Source: Rhodococcus sp. (in: high G+C Gram-positive bacteria)
GTDB taxonomy: Bacteria > Actinomycetota > Actinomycetes > Mycobacteriales > Mycobacteriaceae
Assembly (NCBI GenBank): GCA_012514505.1
Contig: JAAZAD010000135.1
Span: forward strand, 1 to 40,437
Length of the DNA: 40,437 nucleotides
Reading direction: 5' to 3'
In this document: positions 15,825 to 28,665 of the stretch, piece by piece
Layout of the letters: every line of letters starts with the position of its first letter
How positions within the stretch are numbered: position 1 is the stretch's first letter
Position numbers and translations under genes: made by a program
Notes under the pieces: generated by a model
What the model was told of the DNA's origin: nothing
The model's database searches: none
Seen by the model: only the letters and a program-made list of their open reading frames with translations

Positions 15825-17402
15825 CTACTTCTTCGGGAGCTTCAGCTGCGACAGATCGAACCCTTCCAGACCCGGTGGGAGCTCGTCGAGCCCCTTCGGC
15901 ATCTGGGACAGGTCCGGCATTCCACCACCGGGCATGCCGGGGAAGCCACCGGGCATTCCGCCGGGGAAGCCGCCCTTCATCTTCGGCGGGGTCGGGCCCT
16001 TGCCCTTGCCCTTCTTCCCCTTCTTGCCCTTCTTGCCGCGTTGCGGCTTCCGTGCACCGGGCATGCCCATCCGGCCCGCCATCGCAGCCATCATCTTCCG
16101 GGCTTCGAAGAAGCGGTCGACCAGCTGATTGACGTCGGACACCTTCACACCCGAACCGTTTGCGATACGCAAACGCCGAGAAGCGTTGATGATCTTCGGA
16201 TCCGCACGTTCGGCCGGGGTCATACCGCGAATGATGGCCTGCACGCGGTCGAGTTGCTTCTCGTCGACGTTCGCCAGCTGGTCCTTCATCTGGGCGGCGC
16301 CCGGAAGCATGCCGAGCAGGTTTCCGATGGGACCCATCTTGCGGACGGCCATCATCTGCTCGAGGAAATCTTCGAGGGTGAGCTGACCGGAGCCGATCTT
16401 GCCTGCGGTCGCCTCGGCCTGTTCGGCATCGAAATGCTGTTCGGCGGCCTCGATGAGGCTGAGCACGTCACCCATGCCGAGGATGCGGCTCGCCATGCGG
16501 TCCGGGTGGAAGACGTCGAAATCTTCGAGCTTCTCACCGGTCGATGCGAACAGAATGGGCTGACCCGTGACCTCACGGACGCTCAGCGCCGCACCACCAC
16601 GGGCGTCGCCGTCGAGCTTGGTCAGCACCACACCGGTGAATCCGACACCCTCACGGAACGCCTCCGCAGTGCTCACGGCGTCCTGACCGATCATCGCGTC
16701 GAGCACGAAGATGGTCTCGTCCGGTTCGACGGCGTCGCGGATGCCGGCGGCCTGCGCCATCAGCTCGGAGTCGATACCGAGCCGGCCCGCGGTGTCCACC
16801 ACCACGACGTCGTACTGCTTGTTGCGGGCCTCTTCGACACCCGCCCGCGCAACCTCGACCGGGTCCGCGGCAGTGACGCCGAGTTCGTTGTCGCCGCCAC
16901 CGATGGACGTACCGGGATGCGGGGCAAACACGGCGGCACCTGCCCGCTCACCGACGATCTGCAGCTGCGTGACAGCGCCGGGACGTTGCAGGTCACACGC
17001 AACCAGAAGTGGTGTGTGCCCCTGATCCTTCAGCCACTTGGCCAGCTTGCCCGCCAGGGTCGTCTTACCCGAACCCTGCAAACCGGCCAGCATGATGACC
17101 GTGGGCGGGGTCTTCGCGAAGACAAGCCGTCGAGTCTCGCCGCCGAGGATGCCGACGAGTTCCTCGTTGACGATCTTGACGACCTGCTGCGCAGGATTGA
17201 GCGCGCCGGACACCTCGACGCCCTTCGCGCGTTCCTTGATCTTCGCGATGAAGGAACGCACGACAGGCAAGGCGACGTCGGCTTCGAGGAGCGCAAGCCT
17301 GATCTCGCGGCACGTCGCGTCGATGTCAGCTCCGGAGAGTCGACCCTTGCCACGCAGATCCTTGAGGGATCCGGTCAATCTGTCGGAAAGGGATTCGAAC
17401 AC
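15825..17402 (-). CDS. ffh: Signal recognition particle protein Ffh
   Basis: Ffh is the GTPase of the signal recognition particle; with 4.5S RNA it brings membrane proteins to FtsY and the Sec channel. The 525 residues have an N domain (from MFESLSDRLTGSLKDLRGKG), a G domain with Walker A GLQGSGKTTLAGKLA (near 107) and DTAGRLGID, and a Met-rich M domain (about 300-440). The tail is unusual but known in actinobacteria: a Lys/Gly run (GKKGKKGKKGKGKGP) followed by Gly/Pro/Met repeats such as GFPGGMPGGFPGMPGGG. GTG 17402 has AGGAG at 8 nt. Its receptor gene ftsY is 4.6 kb upstream. Confidence 0.97.
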   Translation of the reverse strand: MFESLSDRLTGSLKDLRGKGRLSGADIDATCREIRLALLEADVALPVVRSFIAKIKERAKGVEVSGALNPAQQVVKIVNEELVGILGGETRRLVFAKTPPTVIMLAGLQGSGKTTLAGKLAKWLKDQGHTPLLVACDLQRPGAVTQLQIVGERAGAAVFAPHPGTSIGGGDNELGVTAADPVEVARAGVEEARNKQYDVVVVDTAGRLGIDSELMAQAAGIRDAVEPDETIFVLDAMIGQDAVSTAEAFREGVGFTGVVLTKLDGDARGGAALSVREVTGQPILFASTGEKLEDFDVFHPDRMASRILGMGDVLSLIEAAEQHFDAEQAEATAGKIGSGQLTLEDFLEQMMAVRKMGPIGNLLGMLPGAAQMKDQLANVDEKQLDRVQAIIRGMTPAERADPKIINASRRLRIANGSGVKVSDVNQLVDRFFEARKMMAAMAGRMGMPGARKPQRGKKGKKGKKGKGKGPTPPKMKGGFPGGMPGGFPGMPGGGMPDLSQMPKGLDELPPGLEGFDLSQLKLPKK

Positions 17403-17474
17403 CGAGTGCGCTCCTGAGTTCGTACGAGTGGGCCGACGCGAATGCACCGACTGGCGTGGACAGTCTCGGATACC

Positions 17475-17480
17475 AGAGTA
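17475..17480 (-). promoter_or_regulatory. Possible -10 element of ffh
   Basis: TACTCT (17480-17475) in the 120-nt glnD-ffh gap fits TAnnnT and would give a leader of about 65 nt. The -35 region is not convincing. A separate promoter is plausible because glnD ends here and ffh serves a different pathway. Confidence 0.3.
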
Positions 17481-17522
17481 GCCGCTACGGTTCAGCCGAT
17501 CATTCGCCCCCGGCACCCACTC

Positions 17523-20457
<2,935 letters not shown>

Positions 20458-20478
20458 TCAGACAGTGCTTTGAGAGAG

Positions 20479-21783
20479 TTATACAAGGTCGTACGCGGTC
20501 TCTGCGTGCTCGGACTCGTCGATTCCACGAGCCTCTTCCTCGGGCGTGATCCTCCAGCCGAGCGGCTTGAGAGCCAGCGCGATAACGGCGGTCAGTACGC
20601 CGGTGAACACGAGCGCGACCACAGCAATCACTGTTTGAACGACCAACTGCTTGTAGTCACCACCGTAGAACAAACCGGTCTCGGTTCCGAGGAAGCCGAT
20701 CGCGACCGTGCCCCACAGGCCGGACACCAGGTGCACGCCGACGACGTCGAGCGAGTCGTCGTAGCCGAAGCGGAACTTGAGGCCCACGGCGAGCGCAGAC
20801 AGGATGCCGGCGATCGCACCGAGCGCCAACGAGCCGACCGGGCTGAGAGATCCGGCAGCCGGGGTGATGGCGACCAGACCGGCAACGGCACCCGAAGCGG
20901 CACCCAGGCTGGTGGCGCGACCGTCACGGATGCGTTCCGCGAGGAGCCAGCCGAGGATCGCAGCCGCAGTGGCGGAAGTGGTGTTGACCCATGCGAGGCC
21001 GGCGGCACCGTCGGCGGCGAAAGCGGAACCGGCGTTGAATCCGAACCAGCCGAACCACAGGAGCGCGGCGCCGAGCATCACGAAGGGGAGGTTGTGGGGA
21101 CGGAAGGCCGTCTTACCGAAGCCTGCGCGCTTGCCGATGATCACGGCGAGGACGAATGCGGCGATACCGGCGTTGATGTGAACAACGGTGCCACCGGCGA
21201 AGTCGATCGGGGCCACTGCCGCGGTGAGTCCACCCTCGCCGTCGTCGACGGTGCCGAAGATCTTGGCCGCCAGGCCGTCCTCCGAGTGCGAGAGGAGTCC
21301 GCCGCCCCACACCATGTGTGCGAGGGGGAAGTACACGACCGTGACCCAAATGCCGGTGAACAGCATCCATGTTCCGAACTTCACACGCTCGGCGAGTGCA
21401 CCACTGATCAGCGCGGTGGTGATGATCGCGAACGTCACCTGGAAGGCGATGTCGATGACGTTCGGGTATCCGAACGCACCGGCGATGAAGTTGCCGTCGG
21501 CATCGGTGATGCTGTCCTTCAACCCGAAGAACTCGAACGGGTTCGCGAAGATCCCGCCGATGTCCTGCGTTCCATAGGACATCGACCAGCCCCACAGCAC
21601 GTACACGACTGCGATGACGGCCATCGAACCGAACGACATCATCATCATGTTCAGGACGGACTTCGACCGGGACATGCCTCCGTAGAAGAACGCCAGGCCT
21701 GGGGTCATCAACAGCACCAGGGATGCTGCCATCAGCATCCACGCGGCATTACCGGAGTTTGCCAACACTTCGTCGGGACTCAC
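20479..21783 (-). CDS. amt: Ammonium transporter Amt
   Basis: The 434-residue protein is a trimeric ammonium channel of the Amt/MEP/Rh family with 11 predicted helices. The N-terminus is outside (MSPDEVLANSGNAAWMLMAA). Conserved pieces include FFYGGMSRSKSVLNMMM, a pore His in DFAGGTVVHINAGIAA, and LWFGWFGFNAGSA; HLVSGLWGT carries the second pore-type His. GTG 21783 has a strong AGGAGGT with about 5 nt spacing. A four-half-site GlnR box lies 65-102 nt upstream, so nitrogen limitation is expected to switch on amt-glnB-glnD. A 93-nt gap precedes glnB. Confidence 0.97.
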   Translation of the reverse strand: MSPDEVLANSGNAAWMLMAASLVLLMTPGLAFFYGGMSRSKSVLNMMMMSFGSMAVIAVVYVLWGWSMSYGTQDIGGIFANPFEFFGLKDSITDADGNFIAGAFGYPNVIDIAFQVTFAIITTALISGALAERVKFGTWMLFTGIWVTVVYFPLAHMVWGGGLLSHSEDGLAAKIFGTVDDGEGGLTAAVAPIDFAGGTVVHINAGIAAFVLAVIIGKRAGFGKTAFRPHNLPFVMLGAALLWFGWFGFNAGSAFAADGAAGLAWVNTTSATAAAILGWLLAERIRDGRATSLGAASGAVAGLVAITPAAGSLSPVGSLALGAIAGILSALAVGLKFRFGYDDSLDVVGVHLVSGLWGTVAIGFLGTETGLFYGGDYKQLVVQTVIAVVALVFTGVLTAVIALALKPLGWRITPEEEARGIDESEHAETAYDLV

Positions 21784-21847
21784 TTACTACCTCCTAGTCG
21801 CGCGCCGGGGGACAGCACGTTTGTAAGGAGAAGAGTGGTTTCGTGGT

Positions 21848-21885
21848 GTTTCCGCTGTGGCACTCCACCGTTTCGCGTATGTGAA
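21848..21885 (-). promoter_or_regulatory. GlnR operator ahead of amt-glnB-glnD
   Basis: Read on the minus strand, four 5-nt half-sites occur, each separated by exactly 6 nt. They are TTCAC (21885-21881), GAAAC (21874-21870), GTGCC (21863-21859) and GAAAC (21852-21848). The GlnR consensus is gTnAC-n6-GaAAC-n6-GtnAC-n6-GaAAC; both b-type sites are perfect and each a-type site has one mismatch. It ends 64 nt before the amt start, a usual activator position. Confidence 0.8.
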
Positions 21886-21980
21886 CGGATGGGCGAATTA
21901 TGTTGCGGCTACATTTCGCCAGGCCTTTTTCCGTCCCGCGAGCGCTGTGAGGATCGGAAGACGCTCGAGAAGTTCCCGAC

Positions 21981-23393
21981 TCACCCCAGGAGCGCGTCCA
22001 CGAATGCACCCGGCTCGAAGGGCGCCAGATCGTCCGCACCTTCACCGAGACCCACGAGTTTCACCGGCACTCCGAGTTCGTGCTGCACCTGGAACACGAT
22101 TCCGCCCTTGGCGGTGCCGTCCAGCTTCGTCAGCACCACACCGGTGATGTCGACGACCTCGGCGAACACCCGAGCCTGAGCGAGTCCGTTCTGTCCGATG
22201 GTGGCGTCGAGCACGAGCAACACGTCGTCGACGGAAGCCTTCTTCTCGACGACCCGCTTGACCTTGCCCAGTTCGTCCATCAGCCCGGTCTTGGTGTGCA
22301 GCCGGCCTGCCGTATCGATCAGGACGGCGTCCACACCGTTTTCCGTGCCCTTGACGACGGCGTCGAATGCGATCGCCGCAGGGTCTGCGCCTTCCTTACC
22401 GCGCACCACTTCGGCGCCCACACGCTCGGCCCATGTCTGAAGCTGGTCTGCAGCCGCTGCACGGAACGTGTCCGCTGCACCGAGAACCACTCGGCGGCCA
22501 TCCCCCACCAGCACGCGCGCCAGCTTGCCGGTCGTGGTGGTCTTGCCGGTGCCGTTCACACCGACGACGAGCAACACCGACGGATGGTCCGCGTGTGGCA
22601 GAGCCTTGATCGACCGATCCAGCTCCGGCTTCAATTCCGCGATCATGACCTCCCGCAGGAGTGCCCGAGCATCGGCTTCGGTACGCACACTGCGCACCGC
22701 CATCTGCTCACGCAGTGTGTCGACGATCTTGGTGGTGGTTGCCGACCCCAGGTCGGCGATCAGCAGGGTGTCCTCGATGTCTTCCCAGGAATCCTCGTCC
22801 AGGTCACCGCCACCGAGAATGCCGAGCAGGCTTTTGCCGACGGCGGACTGAGACCTCGACAGGCGGCCACGCAACCGATCCAAGCGGCCTTCTGTCGGCG
22901 CGATCTCGTCGAGTACCGGCGCTTCCGGCTCCGGCGCGGGTTCGGGTTCCGCCACTACCTCGGGTTCGGCGACAGCCTCGGGTTCGGCGACGACCGCGGC
23001 TGCAGGTTCTGGCTCGGGGGTGGGCTCCGCTTCCGGCTCGGCTACCGGTTCGGCCTCTGCCACTGGTTCCGGCTCGACGACCTCGAGCGCGGGCTCGGGC
23101 TCGGCAACCTTCTCCGGCTCGACAACAGCTTCTCGCTCGGGAGGGCGAACCGGTTCCCTCGGCTCGGGAACTGCCTCACGCGGCGGCGCTGTCGTCGCGG
23201 CACCTTGGCTGAAGTCGAATCCGCTGCCCGCACGATAGCCACCCGACCGGTCCTTCTCCCCCGCGTCGACCTGAGGCTTCTCCGGCTCGGTGAGGGAGAT
23301 GCGTCGACGGCGATACAGCACCGTTCCGACGACGAGTACGACGAGAAGGACGGCCAATACGGCCGCGAGGGCAATCCAGGCTCCGGTAGTCAC
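21981..23393 (-). CDS. ftsY: Signal recognition particle receptor FtsY
   Basis: FtsY docks ribosome-Ffh complexes at the membrane. The 470 residues begin with a transmembrane helix (about 5-26, followed by RRRR), unlike FtsY forms that only bind the membrane peripherally. A long acidic Pro/Glu/Val/Ala repeat region (about 75-165; units such as EPEPVAE) follows. The NG domain is C-terminal: GVNGTGKTTTTGKLA, the DTAGRLHTK loop and TKLDGTAKGG. GTG 23393 is the start; no strong ribosome site is seen. It follows smc with a 46-nt gap and is probably co-transcribed with it, an order conserved in mycobacteria. Confidence 0.96.
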   Translation of the reverse strand: MTTGAWIALAAVLAVLLVVLVVGTVLYRRRRISLTEPEKPQVDAGEKDRSGGYRAGSGFDFSQGAATTAPPREAVPEPREPVRPPEREAVVEPEKVAEPEPALEVVEPEPVAEAEPVAEPEAEPTPEPEPAAAVVAEPEAVAEPEVVAEPEPAPEPEAPVLDEIAPTEGRLDRLRGRLSRSQSAVGKSLLGILGGGDLDEDSWEDIEDTLLIADLGSATTTKIVDTLREQMAVRSVRTEADARALLREVMIAELKPELDRSIKALPHADHPSVLLVVGVNGTGKTTTTGKLARVLVGDGRRVVLGAADTFRAAAADQLQTWAERVGAEVVRGKEGADPAAIAFDAVVKGTENGVDAVLIDTAGRLHTKTGLMDELGKVKRVVEKKASVDDVLLVLDATIGQNGLAQARVFAEVVDITGVVLTKLDGTAKGGIVFQVQHELGVPVKLVGLGEGADDLAPFEPGAFVDALLG

Positions 23394-23439
23394 GCCGCCA
23401 TTGTTTCAGGCGAGGTGCACAGGCGCCCACTTCGGCCGG

Positions 23440-26400
23440 TCAGGCGTCTGCGGTGACCATGTCCTGACCGCGCAAGCGCTGCGAGATGACCGTGGTGATG
23501 CCGTCGCCCCGCATGCTCACGCCGTACAGCGCGTCCGCCACCTCCATGGTCGGCTTCTGGTGCGTGATGACGATGAGCTGAGACTTCTCCCGCAACTGTT
23601 CGAACAGTCCGATGAGACGTCGCAGGTTGGTGTCGTCGAGCGCCGCCTCGACCTCGTCCATCACATAGAAGGGGGACGGCCGGGCACGGAATATCGCCAC
23701 CAACATGGCGACAGCGGTCAACGATTTCTCACCACCGGACAGCAGGGACAGCCGTTTGACCTTCTTGCCCGGCGGCCTCGCCTCCACCTCGATTCCGGTG
23801 GTCAGCATGTCCGAGGGGTCGGTGAGCACCAGGCGGCCTTCGCCACCGGGGAACAGCTTCGCGAACACCTGCACGAACTCGCGTTCGACGTCGGCGTACG
23901 CCTCGGTGAACACCTGCAGAATGCGGGCGTCCACATCGGCCACGACGGCGAGAAGATCCTTGCGTGCGGACTTCACATCCTCGAGTTGGGTCGAAAGGAA
24001 GTTGTACCGCTCCTCGAGTGCCGCGAACTCCTCGAGCGCCAAGGGATTCACCTTGCCCAGCGTCGCCAGGTCTTTCTGTGCCCGTTTCGCTCGCCGTTCC
24101 TGGGTTGCGCGGTCGTATGGAACCGGTGCCGGTTTACTGACCTGTTCTCCCCGTTCCTTCGCCTGCTCGTATTCCTCGAGTTCGAGCGCGGACGGCGGCA
24201 ACGGCACGTCGGGGCCGTACTCGGCGATGAGGTCGTCCAATCCGATGCCGTGCTGTTCGAGAATGGACTCCTCGAGCTGTTCGATTCGCAGGGCGGCTTG
24301 GGCCCGTGCCACCTCGTCGCGATGGACGGCGTCGGTCAGCGACGCCATCTGGGCCGACAGTGCGCGTACTCGCTCCTTGACCTGTTCGAGCTGTTCGGTG
24401 CGCTCAGCCTTGTTCCGAGCCAACTCGTCGCGGTGCGTCATCGCCGCGGTCACGACCTCGTCCAGGTGGTCGGCCACCCGCTGTCCCGATGCGGCGACCG
24501 CAGCTGCCACCGCGGCGGCATTCTGCCGCGCCTTCATCGCGCGCTCCGCGCGGGCGCGGGCCTCGCGTTCTGCGCGCGCTGCCCGTCGCAGCGAATCCGC
24601 TTTACCTCGAACGGACTCCGACCGCTCCTCTGCCGTCCGAACAGCCAGTCGGGCATCCATCTCCACCGACCGCGACTCGGAGAGCGCGGCGGCTGCGAGT
24701 TCACGATCGGAACTGGTGTGTGCGGAGGCGGCGTAGTCGTCCTCGCCGCCACCCTCCTGCTCCGCCAGCCGCAGACGTTCCTCGAGTTCCGCGAGTTCGG
24801 TCAGCGTGTCGCCTCGTCCGCTCTCGGCCCGCTCACGTTGCTGGGCGAGCCGATCGGATTCTGCATGTGCTGCCCGGGCAGCCTGCCCCAACCGGCCGAG
24901 CTTCTCGTAGATCGCGGACATCGCGGCATCCGACTCGTTCAGGGCAGCCAGGGACTGCTCCGCATTTTCCCGCCGCGCATCCTGTTCCTCGCGCGCGCCC
25001 GCCAAGGCTGCGGTGAGCTCCTCGCCGCGGCGCTCGGCCAGCACCAATTCACGCTTGGAATCGTCGACGGCAGCCTGAACCTCGAGTGTGCTGGGCGCAC
25101 GGTCGGAACCACCGGTCATCCAGCCCGCGCCGAGAAGATCCCCGTCCTTGGTCACCGCCCGCAATCTCGGATCGGCCGAAACCACGTCCGCGGCATCGTC
25201 GACGCTGTCCACGACCACGATCCCGAACAACATCGCCGACAGTCCCGCGCGCAGGTCGGCCGGGCAGTCGACGACGTCACGCGCCCATCGACCGTTGCCT
25301 GGTGCACTCTCGACCGTGGGCGACGCACCCGATCCGACGATGATCGACGCACGACCGCCGTCACCGTCCTTCAGCGCAGCGACAGCACTCTTCGCGGCAT
25401 CCAACGACTCGGCGACGACCGCATCGGCTGCGGGCCCCAGTGCCGTTGCCACTGCAACCTCGTAGCCCTTCTCGACGGTGATGCGCTCGGACAAGGCGCC
25501 GAGGACGCCCTTGTCTCCGCGATTCTCGAGTAGCCAGGCCCCACCGTCACGACGCTCGAGCCCCATCGACAACGCATCGATGCGAGCTTTCAGCGACGCC
25601 ACCAGCTGCCCGGCGGTGCGCTCCTGTTCCTGCAGTTCGTCGACTCGCTCGGTGGCGTACTTCAGTGCCTCGACCGCGCGCTCGTGGTTGGAGTCGAGCC
25701 CCAGTTCGCCCGCATCGAGATCGCCGATCTCGTCTTGCACCGACTCGAACTCCGCCTGCGCCTGATCACCGCGTTTACGTGCTTCGTCGATGGAGGCACT
25801 CAGTCGGGCGACCTCGGAATCCACCGACTCGGCGCGGGTGCGCAGAGTATCGACCCGGCCGGAGAGCCGAGCGAGACCTTCACGGCGGTCCGCGATGGCG
25901 CGAACTTCCGCCATGTGCGCCCGCTCCGCTGCTGCGGCGGCCTCCTCGTTGATTGCCAGTTGTTCCTTCGCCGCGTCGAGCGCGGCACGCGCCATCTCGG
26001 TGGCCTCGGCCAACTCGGCCTCTTCGAGCGCAACCCGTTCCGCGCGCGCCTCCATGGCATCGGGATCTTCGCCGCGATTCGACATCGGTTCCGCATCGAG
26101 GTGGCGAGCCCGCTCGCTGGCAATCCGAATAGTCGAGTTGACCCGCTCGGCAAGAGCCGACAACTGGAACCACGTCTGCGCGGCGGCCTCCGCTCCTGGA
26201 GTCAGGCGCGCCAGCGATTGCTCATGCCGTCCGAGCTCGAGATTCGCCTCGTCGAGTTCCCCGGTGACCTGGTCGTACTGCTCGCGGGCGATCTTTTCGT
26301 CCTGCGCCTGGCTCTCCAACTCGGACCGCCGTGCAACGAGATCGTCCGCAGCGAGCCGCAGACGAGCGTCACGCAAATCCGCCTGCACGGTCTGCGCGCG

Positions 26401-27039
26401 CCGCGCCACCTCGGCCTGACGTCCCAGCGGCTTGAGTTGCCGTCGCAGCTCGGCCGTCAGGTCGGTCAATCGGGCCAGGTTGGCCTGCATCGAATCGAGC
26501 TTGCGTACGGCTTTTTCTTTGCGCTTGCGGTGTTTGAGCACACCGGCAGCTTCCTCGATGAACGCACGCCGATCCTCGGGGCGCGATTCGAGGATGGCGG
26601 ACAGGCGCCCCTGCCCCACGATCACGTGCATCTCGCGGCCGATGCCGGAGTCGCTGAGCAATTCCTGCACGTCCATCAGCCGGCAGGACGATCCATTGAT
26701 CTCGTACTCTCCGGCGCCATCACGGAACATGCGGCGCGTCACCGAGACCTCGGAATAGTCGATCGGGAGTGCGCCGTCGGAATTGTCGATGGTCAACGTG
26801 ACTTCGGCGCGACCGAGCGGCGCACGCCCGGCGGTACCGGCGAAGATGACGTCCTCCATCTTGCCGCCACGCAACGCCTTGGCGCCCTGCTCCCCCATCA
26901 CCCAGGTCAGAGCGTCGACGACATTGGATTTGCCGGAACCGTTCGGCCCCACCACGCAGGTGATCCCGGGCTCGAAACGCAGAGTCGTTGCGGACGCAAA
27001 GGACTTGAACCCCTTGAGCGTCAGACTCTTCAGATGCAT
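23440..27039 (-). CDS. smc: Chromosome segregation protein SMC
   Basis: SMC is the condensin ATPase that, with ScpA and ScpB, compacts and aligns replicated chromosomes. The 1199-residue length is standard. The N-terminal head has [18 protein letters not shown] and Walker [12 protein letters not shown]. Long Glu/Arg/Ala-rich coiled coils (about 170-510 and 660-1010) flank a hinge with [11 protein letters not shown] and [13 protein letters not shown]. The C-terminal head has the ABC signature [11 protein letters not shown] and Walker [17 protein letters not shown] 27039 fits the family start. ScpA/ScpB are not in this window. The antisense strand has long open frames here because of GC bias; they are not genes. 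Confidence 0.98.
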   Translation of the reverse strand: MHLKSLTLKGFKSFASATTLRFEPGITCVVGPNGSGKSNVVDALTWVMGEQGAKALRGGKMEDVIFAGTAGRAPLGRAEVTLTIDNSDGALPIDYSEVSVTRRMFRDGAGEYEINGSSCRLMDVQELLSDSGIGREMHVIVGQGRLSAILESRPEDRRAFIEEAAGVLKHRKRKEKAVRKLDSMQANLARLTDLTAELRRQLKPLGRQAEVARRAQTVQADLRDARLRLAADDLVARRSELESQAQDEKIAREQYDQVTGELDEANLELGRHEQSLARLTPGAEAAAQTWFQLSALAERVNSTIRIASERARHLDAEPMSNRGEDPDAMEARAERVALEEAELAEATEMARAALDAAKEQLAINEEAAAAAERAHMAEVRAIADRREGLARLSGRVDTLRTRAESVDSEVARLSASIDEARKRGDQAQAEFESVQDEIGDLDAGELGLDSNHERAVEALKYATERVDELQEQERTAGQLVASLKARIDALSMGLERRDGGAWLLENRGDKGVLGALSERITVEKGYEVAVATALGPAADAVVAESLDAAKSAVAALKDGDGGRASIIVGSGASPTVESAPGNGRWARDVVDCPADLRAGLSAMLFGIVVVDSVDDAADVVSADPRLRAVTKDGDLLGAGWMTGGSDRAPSTLEVQAAVDDSKRELVLAERRGEELTAALAGAREEQDARRENAEQSLAALNESDAAMSAIYEKLGRLGQAARAAHAESDRLAQQRERAESGRGDTLTELAELEERLRLAEQEGGGEDDYAASAHTSSDRELAAAALSESRSVEMDARLAVRTAEERSESVRGKADSLRRAARAEREARARAERAMKARQNAAAVAAAVAASGQRVADHLDEVVTAAMTHRDELARNKAERTEQLEQVKERVRALSAQMASLTDAVHRDEVARAQAALRIEQLEESILEQHGIGLDDLIAEYGPDVPLPPSALELEEYEQAKERGEQVSKPAPVPYDRATQERRAKRAQKDLATLGKVNPLALEEFAALEERYNFLSTQLEDVKSARKDLLAVVADVDARILQVFTEAYADVEREFVQVFAKLFPGGEGRLVLTDPSDMLTTGIEVEARPPGKKVKRLSLLSGGEKSLTAVAMLVAIFRARPSPFYVMDEVEAALDDTNLRRLIGLFEQLREKSQLIVITHQKPTMEVADALYGVSMRGDGITTVISQRLRGQDMVTADA

Positions 27040-27061
27040 GGCCGTCGAGTTTACCTACGGT

Positions 27062-27331
27062 TCACCGTTCCACGAACCCGGAATGCTCCCCGCGCGCCGG
27101 ATCGAAGCTCTCGACCACCAGATCGACCCGACCGGGGGTGTCCCCCGACCGCAACAGACCGACCAGGGTTTCCAGCGCACCACGTTCGCCTTCCGCCACT
27201 ACGAGAACTCGCCTGCCCGGTTGGTTGGACGCGAATCCGACGAGTCCGAGCTCGAGGGCTCGCGCCCGCGTCCACCACCGGAACCCGACCCCCTGAACGT
27301 GCCCGTGCACCCAGGCCGTCAATCGCTCCAT
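27062..27331 (-). CDS. acyP: Acylphosphatase
   Basis: The small 89-residue enzyme hydrolyses acyl phosphates such as acetyl phosphate. The phosphate loop with its catalytic Arg is VHGHVQGVGFRWWTR (residues 7-21). The catalytic Asn lies in VGFASNQPGRRV, where the usual D-G of NxxDG is Pro-Gly. ATG 27331 shares one base with the preceding osmC-like stop (TGATG), so the genes are translationally coupled. The same neighbour pair lies before smc in M. tuberculosis. Physiological substrate is unknown. Confidence 0.93.
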   Translation of the reverse strand: MERLTAWVHGHVQGVGFRWWTRARALELGLVGFASNQPGRRVLVVAEGERGALETLVGLLRSGDTPGRVDLVVESFDPARGEHSGFVER

Positions 27332-27765
27332 CAGCCGTCCTTGGACACCGTCAGCGTGACGTTGGTGCCGGCCTTGAGCGTGCGCCCGACGGTGCACACC
27401 TTGTCGATCGAACGCTCGACGAGCGCCACCAAACGCTCCTGGGCGTCGGCGTCCAGCTCGCTCAGATCCAGCTCGAGAACCTCGTCGAGCTGCGGGTACG
27501 TCTCGCTCTCACGATCCGCGGCACCGGACACCCTGATCGTGGCGTCGTAGTTGTCACCCAACCTGCGCGAGAGCGGGAAATCCGAGCTCATCCCACTGCA
27601 TGCGGCCAGAGCGATCTTCAGCAACTCACCGGGCGTGAACACACCTTCCACACCCTCGGAGCCGATGCGAACCTCGGCACCACGGGAACTGCGACCTGTG
27701 TAGAGGCGGGTACCGGTGCGTTCGACCCACAGCTCGGTGGCGGGCGCGGCGTTCTGATCAGTCAT
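27331..27765 (-). CDS. OsmC/Ohr-family protein
   Basis: OsmC proteins are thiol peroxidases that reduce organic hydroperoxides with two cysteines. The 144-residue sequence has FTPGELLKIALAACSGM with the first Cys near position 56, and IDKVCTVGRTLKAG with the second near 123, so the pair is intact. The fold marker is a central helix between two beta halves. ATG 27765 is the start. It lies 21 nt after mutM. The closest memory match is Rv2923c, which has not been assigned a clear substrate. Confidence 0.9.
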   Translation of the reverse strand: MTDQNAAPATELWVERTGTRLYTGRSSRGAEVRIGSEGVEGVFTPGELLKIALAACSGMSSDFPLSRRLGDNYDATIRVSGAADRESETYPQLDEVLELDLSELDADAQERLVALVERSIDKVCTVGRTLKAGTNVTLTVSKDG

Positions 27766-27786
27766 GTGGCAATCGTGCCATTCGCG

Positions 27787-28665
27787 TCACCCGGGCGTAC
27801 GAGGCGACCTACGTCGAGGTGGCGGCTGGCACACCGGGCAACTGTAGGACGAGCGGTTCATGAACTTCTCGCGCCTGATCGGGGCGCCACAACGATCACA
27901 CGGCTCGTCTTCGCGGCCGTAGGCGTGCAGTGAGCGGTCGAAGTACCCGGACTCGCCGTTGACGTTCACATACAAAGCGTCGAACGACGTCCCGCCCTGG
28001 TCGAGGGCCGCGTCCATGACTTCCCGAGCCGACGCGAGAACCTGACGCAGCTGAGGCCCGGTGAGTTTGTCCGTCAGGCGGGTGCCATGGATGCGGGCGC
28101 GCCACAACGCTTCGTCGGCATAAATGTTGCCGACTCCGGACACCACCGTCTGATCCAGCAGTGCGCGTTTGATCTCGGTGTGCTTGCCCCGCAACACCTT
28201 CACGACGGATTCGACATCGAACCGGGGGTCCATCGGGTCGCGCGCGATGTGGGCCACCGAGTCAGGCACCGGTGTGCCGTCCACTTCGACCATTTCGGCG
28301 ATCGCCCAACCACCGAAGGTGCGCTGATCGACGAAGCGAAGGTCCGTGCCGGCGCCGAGGCGTGCGCGAATCCGAAGGTGCTTCTCGTCGGGGGCGTCTT
28401 CGGGCTGCACGAGCATCTGCCCGCTCATCCCGAGATGAACGACGATCGCAGTTGCCGAGGGCTCGAGTACGAGCCACAGGTATTTACCGCGGCGTTCTGC
28501 CGCACAGATGCGCTGGCCGACAATCCGCCCGGCAAGATCGGCAGGACCCGGTACGTGGCGACGTATGGCGCGCGGATGCAGGATGTCCACCGATTCGACG
28601 GTGGAGCCGACCACGAATTTTTCGAGGCCGCGACGGACGACCTCGACCTCGGGAAGTTCAGGCAC
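27787..28665 (-). CDS. mutM: Formamidopyrimidine-DNA glycosylase (Fpg/MutM)
   Basis: Fpg removes 8-oxoguanine and formamidopyrimidines from DNA and cuts the backbone. The N-terminus [14 protein letters not shown] provides the catalytic Pro2 and Glu3 after Met removal; a conserved Lys is in ERRGKYLWL. The helix-two-turn-helix contains [12 protein letters not shown], and the C-terminal zinc finger has four Cys (CDRCG and CPVCQ). The protein has 292 residues. GTG 28665 is forced by the need for Pro-Glu at positions 2-3; longer extensions are not native. It overlaps the rnc stop by 8 nt. Confidence 0.97.
   Translation of the reverse strand: MPELPEVEVVRRGLEKFVVGSTVESVDILHPRAIRRHVPGPADLAGRIVGQRICAAERRGKYLWLVLEPSATAIVVHLGMSGQMLVQPEDAPDEKHLRIRARLGAGTDLRFVDQRTFGGWAIAEMVEVDGTPVPDSVAHIARDPMDPRFDVESVVKVLRGKHTEIKRALLDQTVVSGVGNIYADEALWRARIHGTRLTDKLTGPQLRQVLASAREVMDAALDQGGTSFDALYVNVNGESGYFDRSLHAYGREDEPCDRCGAPIRREKFMNRSSYSCPVCQPPPRRRSPRTPG

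Noticed and set aside
15825..17516. Longer Ffh starting at 17516
   Set aside because: The extension has no conservation and lacks a ribosome site, while GTG 17402 begins the conserved N domain with AGGAG at 8 nt.
22910..23160. DNA repeats in ftsY as a mobile or CRISPR-like repeat
   Set aside because: The repeats encode the Pro/Glu/Val acidic region in frame and vary in length, as expected for a low-complexity protein segment.
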